This document shows, in pieces, positions 40,390 to 51,678 of a stretch of DNA of 64,000 nt; the stretch's first letter is position 1; every line of letters starts with the position of its first letter. Position numbers and translations under genes: made by a program. The notes under the pieces were generated by a model. The model did not search any database. It saw nothing but the letters and a program-made list of their open reading frames with translations, and was not told where the DNA came from. The stretch is from Acanthosepion esculentum (taxonomy: Eukaryota; Mollusca; Cephalopoda; Sepiida; Sepiidae), in assembly GCA_964036315.1 (NCBI GenBank), contig OZ038487.1, forward strand, positions 51,288,219 to 51,352,218. The letters are read 5' to 3'.

Positions 40390-42770
40390 AGAATAGGCTA
40401 AAATACTTGGACTCCTGTCATGCTTTGCAACCCTGTCCTCTTGGCTTCTCTAATCATGCGGTGGTGCCTATAGATATCTCTTTCCACTCTCCCACCAGTC
40501 ACAAATCTCACATTAAGAGAATTTCTTTCGGTTTTCAACACTTTCATTGACACCCATATTATGATGTCTCCTGGATGTTGTTATTAATCCTGTTCAGAAA
40601 GCTGCCACTGAGATCTCTTCCCGAGTGAAAGCTGGCATCAAAACTTTCATTCCAGCTCAAAAATAGCAAGTGAAACAATAATCATCTCCCTGATTCTCAC
40701 CTGCTTGCTCAGCTGCTATAACCCACAAGAATCACTTCTTCCAGCTATATCAGAGCGACAGGTCTGATTGTTAACAGACATCTCTTTGTCACTACTTGTA
40801 ATGAGTGCAAGCATGTCCTCAAAGAAGCAAAGTCTGTATTTACTGATAGAATGAAACACTGTATAGCCTCTCACAAGTTTGCTTCTAGGGAGTACTGGCA
40901 GCTATCCAGTCCCTTCTTTCTTCAATCACTTTGAAGTATTTATATCTACAGCAGTTTAAATAAAGTATTTTGTCCAGAAATTCTCTTCCAATTCCACTCT
41001 TGGCTCATCTATCGTACCTCTGCTAGATTTTTTACCTAGAATGGAGACTTTACTGAGTGTCAACACACATAATCCCATCACTGACTGCTGACATCGTCTC
41101 TAAATTAGACCCCACAAGGCAAGTGGATGCAATGGTATTCCTGTTGTCATCCTAAAGGAATGTGCTTCTGAGCTGGTTACTGTTCTCTGCAAACTTTAAA
41201 ACAAATGCCTCACTGCTTCCTAGCTTGTTGGAAGTCCTTCTCCTGTTTTTAAGAACTTTCGGGTTTCTTCTGACACCTTAAATTATTGCCCCATTGGTCT
41301 CTTACCTCTTTTTAGCAAAGTATTCAAGGCTCTAATCAATGCCAAATTAGTTAAGCATTGACTTCCTTTCAGACAAACAATATGGCTTCCATTTCACAAG
41401 GTCTAAGACCAACATGTTGATGGCCATCTCTGAAGTTATTTATCAAGCTTTAAATAAGAATGCCGAGGCTCAGACTGTGACTCTACATATCTTAATGGCG
41501 TTCAACAGGGTTTGGCATGCTGATGTTCTGTGCAGGCTTAAGGGCTAAGGTATCATAGTGTGTATATTTAGCTTAATCCAATCATTCTTAACCAATCAAA
41601 TAATGAAGTTTGTATTGTACAGGAAAAATTCCAGATCATTTCATTATAATGTGGGGGTCTACCAGGACTCTATCCTTGGCTTATGCCATTTCAGATCTTT
41701 ATCAATGATCTCCCTGATGTCATCAGTTCCCAAATAGGCATTTATGCAGATGACACAACCATTTACCCCTGTCTTAGTAGCAAGTCCATCAGATCCAACA
41801 AAGCAAACCTGGCAACTATACTTGAGAAAGACCTCCAATCAGTGGTTAACAGGGGTAAAAAATAGCTTATAAATTTCAATGATTCAAAAACAAAACTGTT
41901 TTCATTTAATCACCACAGAGTACCTTTTCTGCTTACCATCAGAATGGCTGACACTGAACTCCAGGAGAGCAACACTTTATACCTTTTTGGCCTCATGTTT
42001 TCCATTGATATGAAGTGAATCTATCTTGCATATTTATAAATCTACCAATCGTCCATGCAATGAATACTGCTGCCATATCTGGTCTGGTGCTCCTATGTAC
42101 AACTCAAGATTCTTGAGAAAATCCAGAGAAGAGTCTGCAATACAATCAATCCTCACCTGGCATCTCATCTCCAGTCACTTTTTCATTGACATGACGTGGC
42201 TTCTCTCTGTCTGTCCTATAAATATTTTCATGACAACTGCTTGAATGAACTCTTATTCCTGGTGCCCAGACTACATGAATTTTAGCATGCTACTAGATTG
42301 GCAACTTGGTCTTACCATTTTACTGCTGAGCTAACTAGATAATATGCCAATTTTTTCGTGCACTTTCTAACTGCTTTCTGAATTCTTGCTTCCTTAATAA
42401 CTACACTCTTCAAAAATTTAAATGCAACTGTTATGAATAATCAAGAGTTGTTTCCCCTTGTTTTGTTACTCTCCTCTTTGAGAGAGCTATTTCTGCTTAC
42501 TGGGACTATAAAAGGACACTATATGCGAACCTTGTATTCTCAGTTGAATAAAGCTTTCTTAAAGCCTACACCTGCATACTTTTGTCATTACAGCAACATC
42601 AATCACCATCTTCTGTCTTCTTGAACCCTGTTCCTTTTTTGCCTTTTCCTCAATCTTCCCTATTTTAAATCTTCTCATTTTCCTTCATTCACTTTCTCTT
42701 TCCCTCCCTGTAACCCTCTGCATTCTAGTAGCATTGTTGCTTTTCTTGGGCTGAAATGTTTAAAAAAAAA
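40390..42770 (+). pseudogene. LINE-J2, longest copy: EN end, RT and C-terminus, decayed
   Basis: The order matches a jockey/I-like ORF2. Near 40445 the frame reads a damaged S-D-H-type motif (SNHAVVPIDISFH region) at the endonuclease end. Linker residues follow. At 41260-41400 come the PAPLV.LFSK and DKQYGFHFTRSKTN motifs, and at 41480-41530 a degraded motif A (LMAFNRVWHADVLC). At 41683-41865 the frame is open: FQIFINDLPDVISSQIGIYA then DDTTIYPCLSSKSIRSN, carrying the catalytic Y-A-D-D. At 42055-42100 CNEYCCHIWSG appears, then LWN/ORF end and the J2 3' UTR (CTGTAACCCTCTGCATTCTA) with an A tail. Many stops are present. A solo LTR interrupts it at 42429-42592. Confidence 0.85.
42429..42592 (+). 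mobile_element. Solo LTR with 5-bp target duplication
   Basis: The 164-bp insert starts TGTTATGAATAATC and ends GTCATTACA, with GCAAC on both sides (42424-42428 and 42593-42597). It splits the conserved AAATGCAA...CATCAATCACC junction of LINE-J2. It contains a TATA box TATAAAAGG (42507) and a polyadenylation-like GAATAAAG (42545), so it has the U3-R-U5 layout of a short LTR. Strand is set by those signals. No internal retroelement sequence remains, as expected after LTR-LTR recombination. Confidence 0.85.
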
Positions 42771-43024
42771 AAAAGACAACGAGTTAAATATGAATGGGTT
42801 AAGACAGAGAGAGATATACGAACAAGCTGTGATAGAGAGATAAATACAAATAGACTGAAGTAACGAGATAAATATAAACAGGCTAAATGAAATTGAGAGA
42901 TATTAACATACAAGTTAGATATAAAGATTTTTATTATTAAATGTTTACCCCATACAAGTGCCAAGAGCCACTCAAAGTAGTGGCTTACAGAGTGCAGTTG
43001 TTATGTAGCCATAAGAGAAGGAAG

Positions 43025-43400
43025 TAAGTATAGATTAATGGAATATGTATAACAGATAATGGTTGACCCAAGAGTTGAAGAGGTTAAAATTGTAATGACT
43101 GGGGAAGCACTCTTCTGCAATGTAGTGGTTCTTAGGAAGAATGTAATACAAAGAGAATGATGATGATTTAACCATGTGTATCCTCGGTGTAAAGGTCTGA
43201 ACTGGTGGAACTAAAGAATGTATCATGTGAATATTTGCCGTGGATATAGTAATAAAATAGCTTGTGACATGCTTCTGTGGAAAAAGGACCATTGGATTGA
43301 AAGTAATTGCCGACAAGACTGTGTAAATGTTTTGTACTCTATGAAGTTCGGGAAAAGAGGATAGGTCAGCTCCAGCCCAGATATGGCAGCAACACACCAT
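43025..43400 (-). mobile_element. LINE-J1 ORF2 C-terminal fragment, antisense
   Basis: The minus strand is open for 121 codons: MVCCCHIWAGADLSSFPELH, RVQNIYTVLSA, IHSLVPPVQTF and AEECFPSHYNFNLFNSWVNH. These are the post-RT C-H/IWAGA and final WNRLP/ECFP.HYN motifs of LINE-J1, colinear with 2990-3400. It lacks the RT catalytic region and any start context. Confidence 0.75.
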
Positions 43401-43837
43401 TTTGAGACAAAGACAGAAAGATTGTTATGAATGTGCCAAGAAAGAGAGGTATCTATGAATAGGGCAAGATAGACAAATATGAATGAGCTGGGATAGAGAG
43501 ATAAATATGAACAGACCCATTTACCAAACATATGTAGTTTTATTACCAGGCATACAGTCATTCAATTGTACACTACAAAGGACACAGAGAACAATACAAT
43601 TGCCATTTTCCTTTATGCTCATGTCACAAATCATCTTTAAAGCATTTGAAAAAGTGCAGTACAACTGGCATATTTATTTACAATCATTTTTCAAACTGAT
43701 TTCAAATTTGGTGACCACCACAAGGAATAATGAGAACAGTACTGTTGCCATATTTATTTTCAAGCATTATATAAATCATCTTTGAAATCAGAGACCTTGA
43801 TGAGAAAGAACCGAGACAGTACAATTTAATCATTTTG

Positions 43838-43890
43838 CTCCAAGCAAGGCAATAAGGCCACTAAGATGCAAAGTCTATTTCATATATTAG
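43838..43890 (-). mobile_element. LINE-J2 3' tail fragment, antisense
   Basis: TGCTCCAAGCAAGGCAATAA then GGCCACTAAGATGCAAAG is the reversed J2 3' end. Only about 50 bp are visible. Confidence 0.5.
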
Positions 43891-44089
43891 TATACACTAT
43901 AATAATGTTTGAAGTAATAAAAAATGTCAGATTAAAAATAAATCTACTAATTCTATATATATATATTTTTTTTTTCAAACATGTTCGGTTGAATAATATC
44001 AATAAGTTGTGTCTATCCAATTTTTTTATTAACTTTTGCAAATTTTCAAATTAATTGTTTTATATAATTGGCAAATTTACCAAAGTTTT

Positions 44090-44320
44090 TTTTTATTTTT
44101 TGTTTTTCTCCCAAGTACTTTTGAATGTTACTACATTCATTTTCTGTCTCTTTCCGATTGTATAAATACATACTTTTTGTTTATATATTCCTTAAAACTT
44201 CCTAGTTACTCATATGTTCTGTCCATGGTAATCTCAGCATCCTTCTATAGACTAACATCTCTGTTGCCTCAAGTATCCTGAAAACTGTTCAATATTCACT
44301 CCCATATGGCTATAAATGAG
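44090..44320 (-). mobile_element. LINE-R fragment, antisense, degraded
   Basis: CATATGTTCTGTCCATGGTA, ATCTCAGCATCCTTCTATAG and AATATTCACTCCCATATGGC match antisense LINE-R. Confidence 0.55.
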
Positions 44321-44394
44321 GACTGAAATCACTCCTGTACTAATGGTCAGTCAGACCCATCCATAGTCTGTGACTTTTATATGTAGTGTTTTTA

Positions 44395-44760
44395 ACTTAT
44401 ATCCTTAATGAAGCTGGAAAAATGGTTGGTACCCTGTACTACGTCATTAAGTACCTCCTCACATTATCTTATATCTTTACAAGAGCCAGTTCAGCAATAC
44501 TCCATTTGGAGTACTGTTGACATATTTAAGTGGGAGCTACCCAGTTTTCACTTCCCAGTCTCAGTAGAGTTCAAAAGCGTCTCCACAGACTTGTGGGTGA
44601 CAAATTATTTTCCACCCTACAACTCCTTTCTCACAGACAAAATGACGCAAGCCTCTTGCTACTCAATCACTATTTCCATGGAAGGTGTTCAGATGAGCAA
44701 CATTCCTTAATTCCATCAATTGTAACTTTTATGGCTAAGACATTTTTTAAATCTTTATTT
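44395..44760 (+). mobile_element. LINE-J1 C-terminal fragment
   Basis: The plus frame reads LSRVQKRLHRLVGDKLFSTL then QLLSHRQNDASLLLLNHYFH and GRCSDEQHSLIPSI, colinear with LINE-J1 after the IWAGA motif. The upstream part (ACAAGAGCCAGTTCAGC) holds the LYKSQ region. Frameshifts are present. Confidence 0.7.
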
Positions 44761-45000
44761 TTTCATTAATTTTTTTTTTTTGAGTTTACATTTTTTTATT
44801 TTTTCATGAATTTTGTCAGTTTTTAAATGGATATTTAGTGTTTTTTTTATTTTTAAATCTTTATTTCATCAATTTTGTCAATTTTTAATAAGGTTTTATT
44901 AATTTTGTCTCAAAGATGTATTTTTCTTTCTTTTATGAATTTTCTCCTTTTTCTACTTCCAGAACAATGTCTGAATTCACTGGATTTTTATTATTTTATG
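44760..45000. other. T-rich stretch
   Basis: Several runs of 5-11 T and repeated TTTAAATCTTTATTT words. No gene. Confidence 0.5.
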
Positions 45001-45159
45001 GTTACACTGAATTATAAATCAGTCAAATGGGGAGTTTAATTAGACACACAATGAGCAATATACCCACTCAATAGAACTGTTTATTCTCACACAAAAAGGA
45101 GTACTTTTAGAGATAATGGATCAGTCAGCCATTCGAGGACTATTAGACTATTAGAATCT

Positions 45160-45560
45160 AAAAGGATAGGAAAATAATAAGGAAAGAAAAATAAAGAAAA
45201 ATATGAAGTAGAAAGTAAAAAGAAGTAGAAGTGATAAGAAAAAGATGAAAGAAAACAAATAAAAGAAGAAAGAATAAAAGTACAAAGAGAGAAAAGTAAT
45301 GAGAAAAATATTAAAAAAAAGAAACACATGAAAACAATTGAAAAACAAAAACAAGGAAACAGTGTATGACAAAAAGATGATGAAATATGTTAAGGGAAAA
45401 AAATGGAACAATTTCAAAAGCTGCAGGCTGAAATATAGACACTGATTTCAGATCAGAAACAAAAGCAACCTTTTTCTTCAGAAAAATGGAAAACAGAAAA
45501 AGTCTATAACAGAAGACCAAAAAAAAAAAAAGAGCAGATTTACAATACATTAAGTAAATG
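45160..45560. repeat. Purine-rich (A/G) plus strand tract
   Basis: About 400 bp are dominated by A and G (GAAAGAAAAATAAAG, GAAAAATATTAAAAAAAAG). The minus-strand frames of 80-99 codons are F/L/S-rich artefacts of this composition. Confidence 0.7.
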
Positions 45561-45564
45561 GAAG

Positions 45565-46360
45565 ACAGGGAAAGGTTTGATTTGATGCCTAAATCATGGA
45601 AATATAACACTTCAAGATAGGATGAGAAAAGACAAGGTTGTTTATACGAAAGATTTTTCTACTTTTTCGCAAACTGTGATAAGGTAGACAATGATAAAAA
45701 TGCAGAGAAAATATTGTGGGGAGGGGGGGTATGCAAAGAAAAAAGCTGAAAATGAACATTCTTACCATAAGTAAAAGAAAGTAATAGGCATGAAAAAAAA
45801 AAAATTAGTTCAAGGTAACATGGAATTTGGTACCCCCCCCCACCAAAAAATAGGACTTTTAAGTGAAGTATATAAATCCTTAGTTATACACGTTTTTTCA
45901 GTCTCTTCTCTTATAAATCTGATCTCTTACCTGTCTTTTGACTTAGGGTAGAGGAAGAAGTGAGTTTTGATGAGAGAAGAGAATAAAAGGTGGTTTTCAA
46001 CTAAGACATAAATCTCATGAAAATGAAGAGGTATAACATAAACTAAATTGAAATCAGAGATTTTAAAATGAAACTCATAATCCCAGAATCAGAATATTGA
46101 AGTAGAGGAAAAAAAAAAGAAAAAAATGAAAAAAATTCATCACTACCTATTACATTACAAAATTCCATTGTGTTTCATACAATAAAAGTTACATTGTAAT
46201 GTTCTTCAGATTAAATAATTTTACCTCACCCACTGAGCTAAATATCCTAACCTAAATTATTTGAAATCTGCCTCTCTTGAAAATGAAGAATAATTGTATT
46301 CTTGGGTGCCAAATAAAAGTGTATGGGGATCATAATAAATTGAGAGGTATTAGAAAATAA
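45565..46360. other. A/G-rich stretch without recognisable feature
   Basis: Nothing beyond homopolymer runs (nine C at 45833-45841, several A runs). Confidence 0.4.
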
Positions 46361-46364
46361 ACAG

Positions 46365-46625
46365 GAGGCTTGAAAAAATTAGAAAATATAATAAACTCTG
46401 AAGGAGGGCTTGGAAAACCTGATACTCATGAGACAGATTGAGGGAAAGCAGAACAGAGGAAAGCAGTGCATAACATACTTGATGAGCTTGAGTAAATGGA
46501 TGGTAGAACAGGGTTTGGGAGAAATAACAAAAAGTCAAAACTTATTAAGAGCTCCAAGGGACAGGAAGATGTGGAGGGTCATGATTGCCTACTTCCTGAA
46601 GGGACACTGCGCATAAAAGAAGAAG
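46365..46625 (+). mobile_element. LINE-R fragment
   Basis: GAGGGCTTGGAAAACCTGAT, CATGAGACAGATTGAGGG, GATGAGCTTGAGTAAATGG and GAGGGTCATGATTGCCTACT. A frame encodes ENLILMRQIEGKQNRGKQCI then TYLMSLSKWMVEQGLGEI, the clearest RTE-type tail in the window. Confidence 0.7.
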
Positions 46626-46654
46626 GTGTGGGGTTCACTTTTGCACAACCTTAG

Positions 46655-46795
46655 CAAATCCATGAATCCATCTCTTCTCCCACCGGCTATGGGTTAAATA
46701 GTAGGACACATTGGGATTTTAAACGTTGCTTGCTAGCTACTCTAGGAGAATGATAATTAACTCTGAATTCAAAACCAGTTGGATATGTTACTAGG
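46655..46795 (+). mobile_element. SINE-B body, head missing
   Basis: ATCCATCTCTTCTCCCACCG, GGTTAAATAGTAGGACAC and AACTCTGAATTCAAAACC match the SINE-B 3' body. Confidence 0.6.
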
Positions 46796-46799
46796 AAAT

Positions 46800-48340
46800 G
46801 TATCCCATAAAAACCTACTTGTGCTGGAAACTACAGCAGCAATGTTTAGCATGTTGAGAGCTGTGGCTCCATACATCAGTGGCTGTTTGGTCAATCAACG
46901 CTGAGTGTTTCCTTATAAAGAAACAGCTAACATTACCATTACCATATATAAAGTAGCAAGATAATCATTTAAAGGGAGTATTTATCTTAGCACTCATGTA
47001 CAGTACACTGCAAGAAGTGGTCAGCTGATTTGAAATAAAGAAACTGGAAACTTGTTAAAACATTCTTTCTTTCTTTATTCTATGACGAAATAAAGCAAGT
47101 GATCTCTGCAGCTGAATGAGCTGTGCTTTTCTCCAACTGCTATGATGGAAAATCATTTGCCACAATCAATCAAAATATCATTGCACTGTTGCCTGACCAT
47201 CAAAACCAGTAAATTATTAAACACAACACCCAAGACAAAAAAGACAATTTTAAAAAGGGAAAATCTTTAATGTACCGAAATAATTTGTATTATATCATCT
47301 ACACTGGACTTCAAAAAATATAGTAAAATGATTTAGAAAACTAGTTTCACTTATCTAGATACAAATAAACTTTGTACTATCATGTATCCATTTAGTTTGT
47401 TATATAAAATTCAACAGATGCCCTCTAGTTAATTTTTTTACAAAAAAATAATATGAAAATCATTGTTTACAGCCATGGTTGCATGAGTAGTCAATTTATT
47501 TAATAAATATTTGTGGAACTATGTCACCTACAAAAGAAACTTGATGTATACTGTTTTACTACCCATAGAAACCTACAATAAATTTAAATTTATAAGATAG
47601 CTACAATAATATTGTTGTAACCTCGGAAAGGTTACTGAATAGAATAATCACACAAAGGTTGGTAATGAATGATAATACTTAGGAAAAGAACAACACATAT
47701 AAGATTCGCCAGTGGTGCATAGAAGAAGTAGTCAACTGGTAGAAGTTAGTTAAGTGAATTCCACAATGAATCTCCAACTGCAGACCAAGACATACAGTAT
47801 TCACTACTGTATTTATGGGAATGGGAGCATCCCCATTATCATCTGTAGGCATGCTACAACAAATATATTAACTACAATGCCTCATAATAAAATAATAGAA
47901 CAATTCTAGCAACATCCTATAATAAAAGTTATGCAATGGATAGATTTGTTTTTACTGGAGAGTTTAGCAATGTCAGCATACAATTTTTTCCCCACTTATA
48001 AAATTGACAACTACCACTTTTACACTTTAATGAAACATTTTATGGTTTCACTTTAGAATGAGATTACCCCACTTGTCTGCCAAATAACTTCTGCTAATGA
48101 CCACTAGATGACATTGTCAAAGCTGTAGATAAAGGAAAAGGTTTAAAAGATTTCATTTTCTTTGTTTTCTTTTAATCACAAATTACCTGAGAGAAAAGAC
48201 ATTTCATCTGCCCGCTAGGAAAGCTTTTGGCCACCAGCAAATCTCACATTGAATTAAACACAACACAGGATAATACACAGACATGAACATATCTAACTAG
48301 ATGATATCTCTAGACATGTACAGATCAGTCCAGATTAAAT
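46800..48340. other. AT-rich stretch without recognisable feature
   Basis: 1.5 kb with no open frame above background and no repeat shared inside the window. Confidence 0.4.
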
Positions 48341-48344
48341 AGAG

Positions 48345-48790
48345 GGTTCAGTTCAGAATTCCCTGCAGGCTACCCAGATCGATATACACCTGAAGAAGGC
48401 CGAAATGTTGTGATGACAACAACAACGGTGAGGACAATAGTCCAAACATAAGTAGTGCAAATATGGCTGGATACATTCCGGACAAACTAGCTCTTATCTC
48501 AAATGACAACTTAAAAGAGACTGTTTGACCAACACAAGGAATGTTAAAAAGATAAATAAATAAATAATAAAAAAAACAAATGAAAACTACAGACAAACGT
48601 TCGTTTTCTTCATCAAGACATTCATTTCTGTAGATTACTGCTACAGCAAGCAGAAACATTTTTTCTCTCCCGATGATGGCCATGTTGGTCGAAACTAGTC
48701 GAGGAATATAAATGAAATAATAATAATAAAAGCATAAGAATATTAATCTACAACCTAGTATGTCTGAAGATTTTAATGGATTTTTTTAAT
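48345..48790 (+). mobile_element. Penelope-like 3' region with hammerhead-like motif
   Basis: CACCTGAAGAAGGCCGAAAT at 48388 is a junction word I associate with Penelope-like elements. At 48665-48704 the plus strand has TCTC, CCGATGA, GGCC-ATGTT-GGTC, GAAAC, TA-GTC, GAG, which folds as a small hammerhead (stem I CTC/GAG, stem II GGCC/GGTC). Then come AATATTAATCTACAACCTAG and ATGTCTGAAGATTTTAATGG, shared with the antisense copy at 35935-36060. The first core base is C instead of T (CCGATGA). No RT or GIY-YIG coding sequence is visible. Confidence 0.55.
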
Positions 48791-48807
48791 AATTTTTATC
48801 GTTCAAA

Positions 48808-48810
<3 letters not shown>

Positions 48811-48852
<42 letters not shown>
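48811..48852. repeat. (TA)n microsatellite
   Basis: About 20 TA units at the end of the Penelope-like fragment. Confidence 0.95.
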
Positions 48853-48857
<5 letters not shown>

Positions 48858-49229
48858 TTCTTTCCTACCCCCACCCCACACATACATACAGCAGTGAGAG
48901 AAATGAAAGAATCAATCTCGTATATATCTTTGTAGATGCCAGATAAAGGCTTTTATGATGAGAATTTTCTCTATAATCCCACCTATTATCACACCATTCT
49001 TAATATAATTTAATTGATTCAGTTCATTATTTTGATGGCTATACAGGTCAGATTTTTCCAAACTGATAAGTTTACCATGGAGAAAACAAATTACATTTGT
49101 TTTCACTTCCTTTGTTTTTCTTTTATTTTTAATAAATCTATATCATTTTAGATATTATACACATCTATTTATTATTTTCTTGGCATTCATTATGCTGCAG
49201 TAGTTCATGAATGGGTCATCTTCTTGTTC

Positions 49230-49335
49230 TTCTACACGCCATGTGCTTTCAGAATTTGATCAATTGTAGCTCTCCATAACTTTCTATCCTTTGAAGCTCT
49301 AAACAATATTTTTCCTCTTAATATCACTCTTTGTT
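49230..49335 (-). mobile_element. LINE-R, antisense, left part of an interrupted copy
   Basis: CACGCCATGTGCTTTCAG, GTAGCTCTCCATAACTTTCT, ATCCTTTGAAGCTCTAAAC. The copy resumes at about 49722 after a 5S/SINE insertion. Confidence 0.6.
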
Positions 49336-49341
49336 CCTGAG

Positions 49342-49460
49342 GCTTACAGCTACATTACATTGAAACACTGGTTCCTGTATGATCACTGAATTTAAGCAAC
49401 CTCAAGCTTGGTCTGTAACTAGATGGGTCACCACTTGGGAATACCAGGTGCTGTAAGCTT
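49342..49460 (+). pseudogene. 5S rRNA-like sequence, 119 nt
   Basis: The segment starts GCTTACAGC and ends GGTGCTGTAAGCTT, so the two ends pair as helix I of 5S rRNA. It aligns end to end with metazoan 5S rRNA. The internal promoter parts are visible: box A region ACTGAATTTAAGCAAC, intermediate element AGATGGGTCACC, and box C region TTGGGAATACCAGGTGC. Differences from the usual sequence are mainly C-to-T and G-to-A, as in methylation decay. It is immediately followed by a SINE-B head, so it is better read as the head of a composite SINE or a dispersed pseudogene than as a working rRNA gene. Confidence 0.85.
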
Positions 49461-49721
49461 GGATGTGCAGACAGTGTAATGGATAATGATTCAAAATTGT
49501 TAATTGGAGAGCTCCAGTTGCTTTGTTATATTCACATACCCTTGGAAAAGTTATGAATCCACCTGTTCTCTCCCCAGTTAATTATTATTAATTAATAGTT
49601 TATTAATAGTTGTGTTATTAAACCATCATTATCTCCGAGAAATAAAAAATTAAAAAAATTAAAATTGCATAAAAAATATTTAAATTTTAACATTAATTAA
49701 CCCATAGACCAACCAACGAAA
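49461..49721 (+). mobile_element. SINE-B part and AT-rich tail of the 5S-headed insertion
   Basis: GACAGTGTAATGGATAATG (box A-like), then AATTGGAGAGCTCCAG, CACATACCCTTGGAAAAG and TGAATCCACCTGTTCTC follow the 5S-like sequence without a gap, then AT-rich sequence. LINE-R resumes at 49722, so 5S plus SINE-B plus tail (about 380 bp) may have inserted as one unit. Confidence 0.6.
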
Positions 49722-49900
49722 TCCTTGTCCATGTTCCACCAGCAATTTATACAAGCTCATTAGGTAGCTTACATTCTGTTAACCATGACCTTTCATGCTT
49801 TCAATATAACCTCTAAGTGTCATATTATCCAAACCCTCCTTCATCATTATGTGTTGCAGAAATTTCAATTTACTTGTTTTGATTTTATGTATAATTGTCA
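49722..49900 (-). mobile_element. LINE-R, antisense, right part of the interrupted copy
   Basis: AATCCTTGTCCATGTTCCAC, ATACAAGCTCATTAGGTAGC, CTCTAAGTGTCATATTATCC and CATTATGTGTTGCAG continue the antisense order from 49335. Confidence 0.6.
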
Positions 49901-50210
49901 TTTTTATTTACATTATTTACATTGTTAAAGCAGTTGTACCCATCTTTATTGCTATGGTCACATTTCGGCTGTTGTATTCTTCAGGTGATTGGAATTTCAA
50001 ACTGAACCCTATATTTTGTCCATTGGAGGGGGGAGATTGTTCTAGTTCCACATGCCATGCCTCTTCTGGATGTCTCAGTTATCTCCCTTTAACACAACTC
50101 TCCAAGTCTTTGTTCACCAATGCCGTAGCCTGGTACTGAACTCACAACTCTTTGGACCAAGTTTATTGGATCTAACCAGCATTTTAATCCACTACTCTGA
50201 ACAATGTAAA
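49900..50210. other. Unannotated stretch splitting LINE-R
   Basis: It may hold another small insertion, since LINE-R appears to resume near 50215. No family recognised. Confidence 0.35.
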
Positions 50211-50214
50211 TAAT

Positions 50215-50470
50215 GTAACTAATTACAATACTTCATCTCATAAATATAGACAGATATTGTTGTTCTTGTTTCTATTTTCCTTAAAATTAACTTGTTATTT
50301 ACATGCTCTCTCCATGATATTCTCAGCATCCTTCTGTAGAATCACATCTCTGTTGCATCAAAGCTCCTCCTCACCTGTGATGAAATTGCCAACCATTCAT
50401 TGCCATATAGGAGGATTGATATTACTTAGCATTTCAGCACTCTTTCTAACACTTCCCAGATAATTAACTT
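50215..50470 (-). mobile_element. LINE-R fragment, antisense
   Basis: TGATATTCTCAGCATCCTTC, AATCACATCTCTGTTGCATC and ATTCATTGCCATATAGGAGG follow the antisense family order. Confidence 0.6.
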
Positions 50471-50479
50471 CTTTCTTAT

Positions 50480-51165
50480 TAATATAAACGTTATTTTCAT
50501 GGATATATGTGTTTTAGTGCATATTTAGAGAGAATAATAAAGTGGAGATCATAAAGAGAAAGCCACTGAAAAGCAGAAATTCTTTTGCTTGCTTTCCAGA
50601 TATATTAAGTCAGTGAACAATCTCTACTTAAGTCATGATATATTTATTGTGTGCTGCTGAAATCAAAGACTTTCTTATTCAAAGGAATTATAGTCAGACA
50701 GATTTAGACAAAAAATTGTATTATTCAATTCTGAAGAGAATATAGAGAATGTCTGGTGACTTTAGTGTCACATCAAAAGTTCTTTTTTTTACTGACTTTT
50801 AAAAAGTTTCAACCTATGGAGAGTATTCTTGACCCCATTCTTAAGACCCGGATTCAGTCATATGACCATTACCCAGAAAGTTTTTGACCAGTTTATATGT
50901 GAAGAAAAAAAACAACCAGTTAAGTCTATTTTTTGTGAATAAAAGGCAATTTCAATGCCTTAAGATTTAATTTTAAATGTTCAAAATTATTGTTTTATAC
51001 TTATGTAAAAATTTCTCGATAATATTGTATATTATTTTATTAAATTTTAAATTTTGTTACAGGACATTTTGAATAATTAAAATTAAAGTATTTAAATTCA
51101 AATTTCATGTATTAATGTTGTTATTTTAAAGAAGGAAGACTGAACTTTATCTTAAAAGAATATTT
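50480..51165. other. AT-rich stretch without recognisable feature
   Basis: Nothing recognisable. Confidence 0.4.
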
Positions 51166-51166
51166 G

Positions 51167-51168
<2 letters not shown>

Positions 51169-51239
<71 letters not shown>

Positions 51240-51240
51240 A
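51169..51240. repeat. (TA)n-(TG)n microsatellite
   Basis: About 31 TA units then TG units. Confidence 0.95.
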
Positions 51241-51401
51241 TATGACTGGTATATGCTGAAATCAACAGGAGATTCCATGCAAGCTTCAGGATATGGAGAT
51301 TGCATTCAAGTATAAAACAGAATGTTGCTACTTGAGACTGTCCACTTTTATATCCATATATATATATGTACAATCCTAGCTAGAGGCAACTGGACATCTA
51401 G

Positions 51402-51444
51402 CCACACTGAAGAGCTCTGATACAGCAAAACAGTTTGTCTGTGG
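51402..51444 (+). ncRNA. Hammerhead ribozyme motif 1, degraded
   Basis: CCACA, CTGAAGA, GCTC-TGATA-CAGC, AAAAC, AGTTTGTC, TGTGG. Stem I is perfect. The core T6-to-A-type change and GAAAC to AAAAC make activity unlikely. Confidence 0.6.
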
Positions 51445-51678
51445 ATGACAATAATACAAGCTCCAGAAATATTAATTTCGGTTGAGCTCTCTGGGGAAGG
51501 AAGTGTGGGTTTGTAAACAGTGACTATTAAGGTTGATATAGCGTGACTCTTTGGCAAAAGTGAATTGAGTCCTGTCGGTCACTGGGTGTTTATCTAAAAA
51601 TAAATATGCTAAAATTCACCTTCATCCCTGCCAATTCAGTCAGGTTTCGATCCTAGCTAGAGGCAACCGGACGTCTAG

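Noticed and set aside
45087..45610. Overlapping F/L/S-rich minus-strand frames that look like membrane proteins
   Set aside because: They are the complement of an A/G-rich tract; hydrophobicity comes from TTT and TTC codons only.
48388..48415. Full hammerhead at CTGAAGAAGGCCGAAAT
   Set aside because: There is no room for a stem II loop between CTGAAGA and GAAA.
49342..49460. Functional 5S rRNA gene
   Set aside because: Too many transitions in helices, no second copy in tandem, and it is fused to SINE-B inside a LINE.
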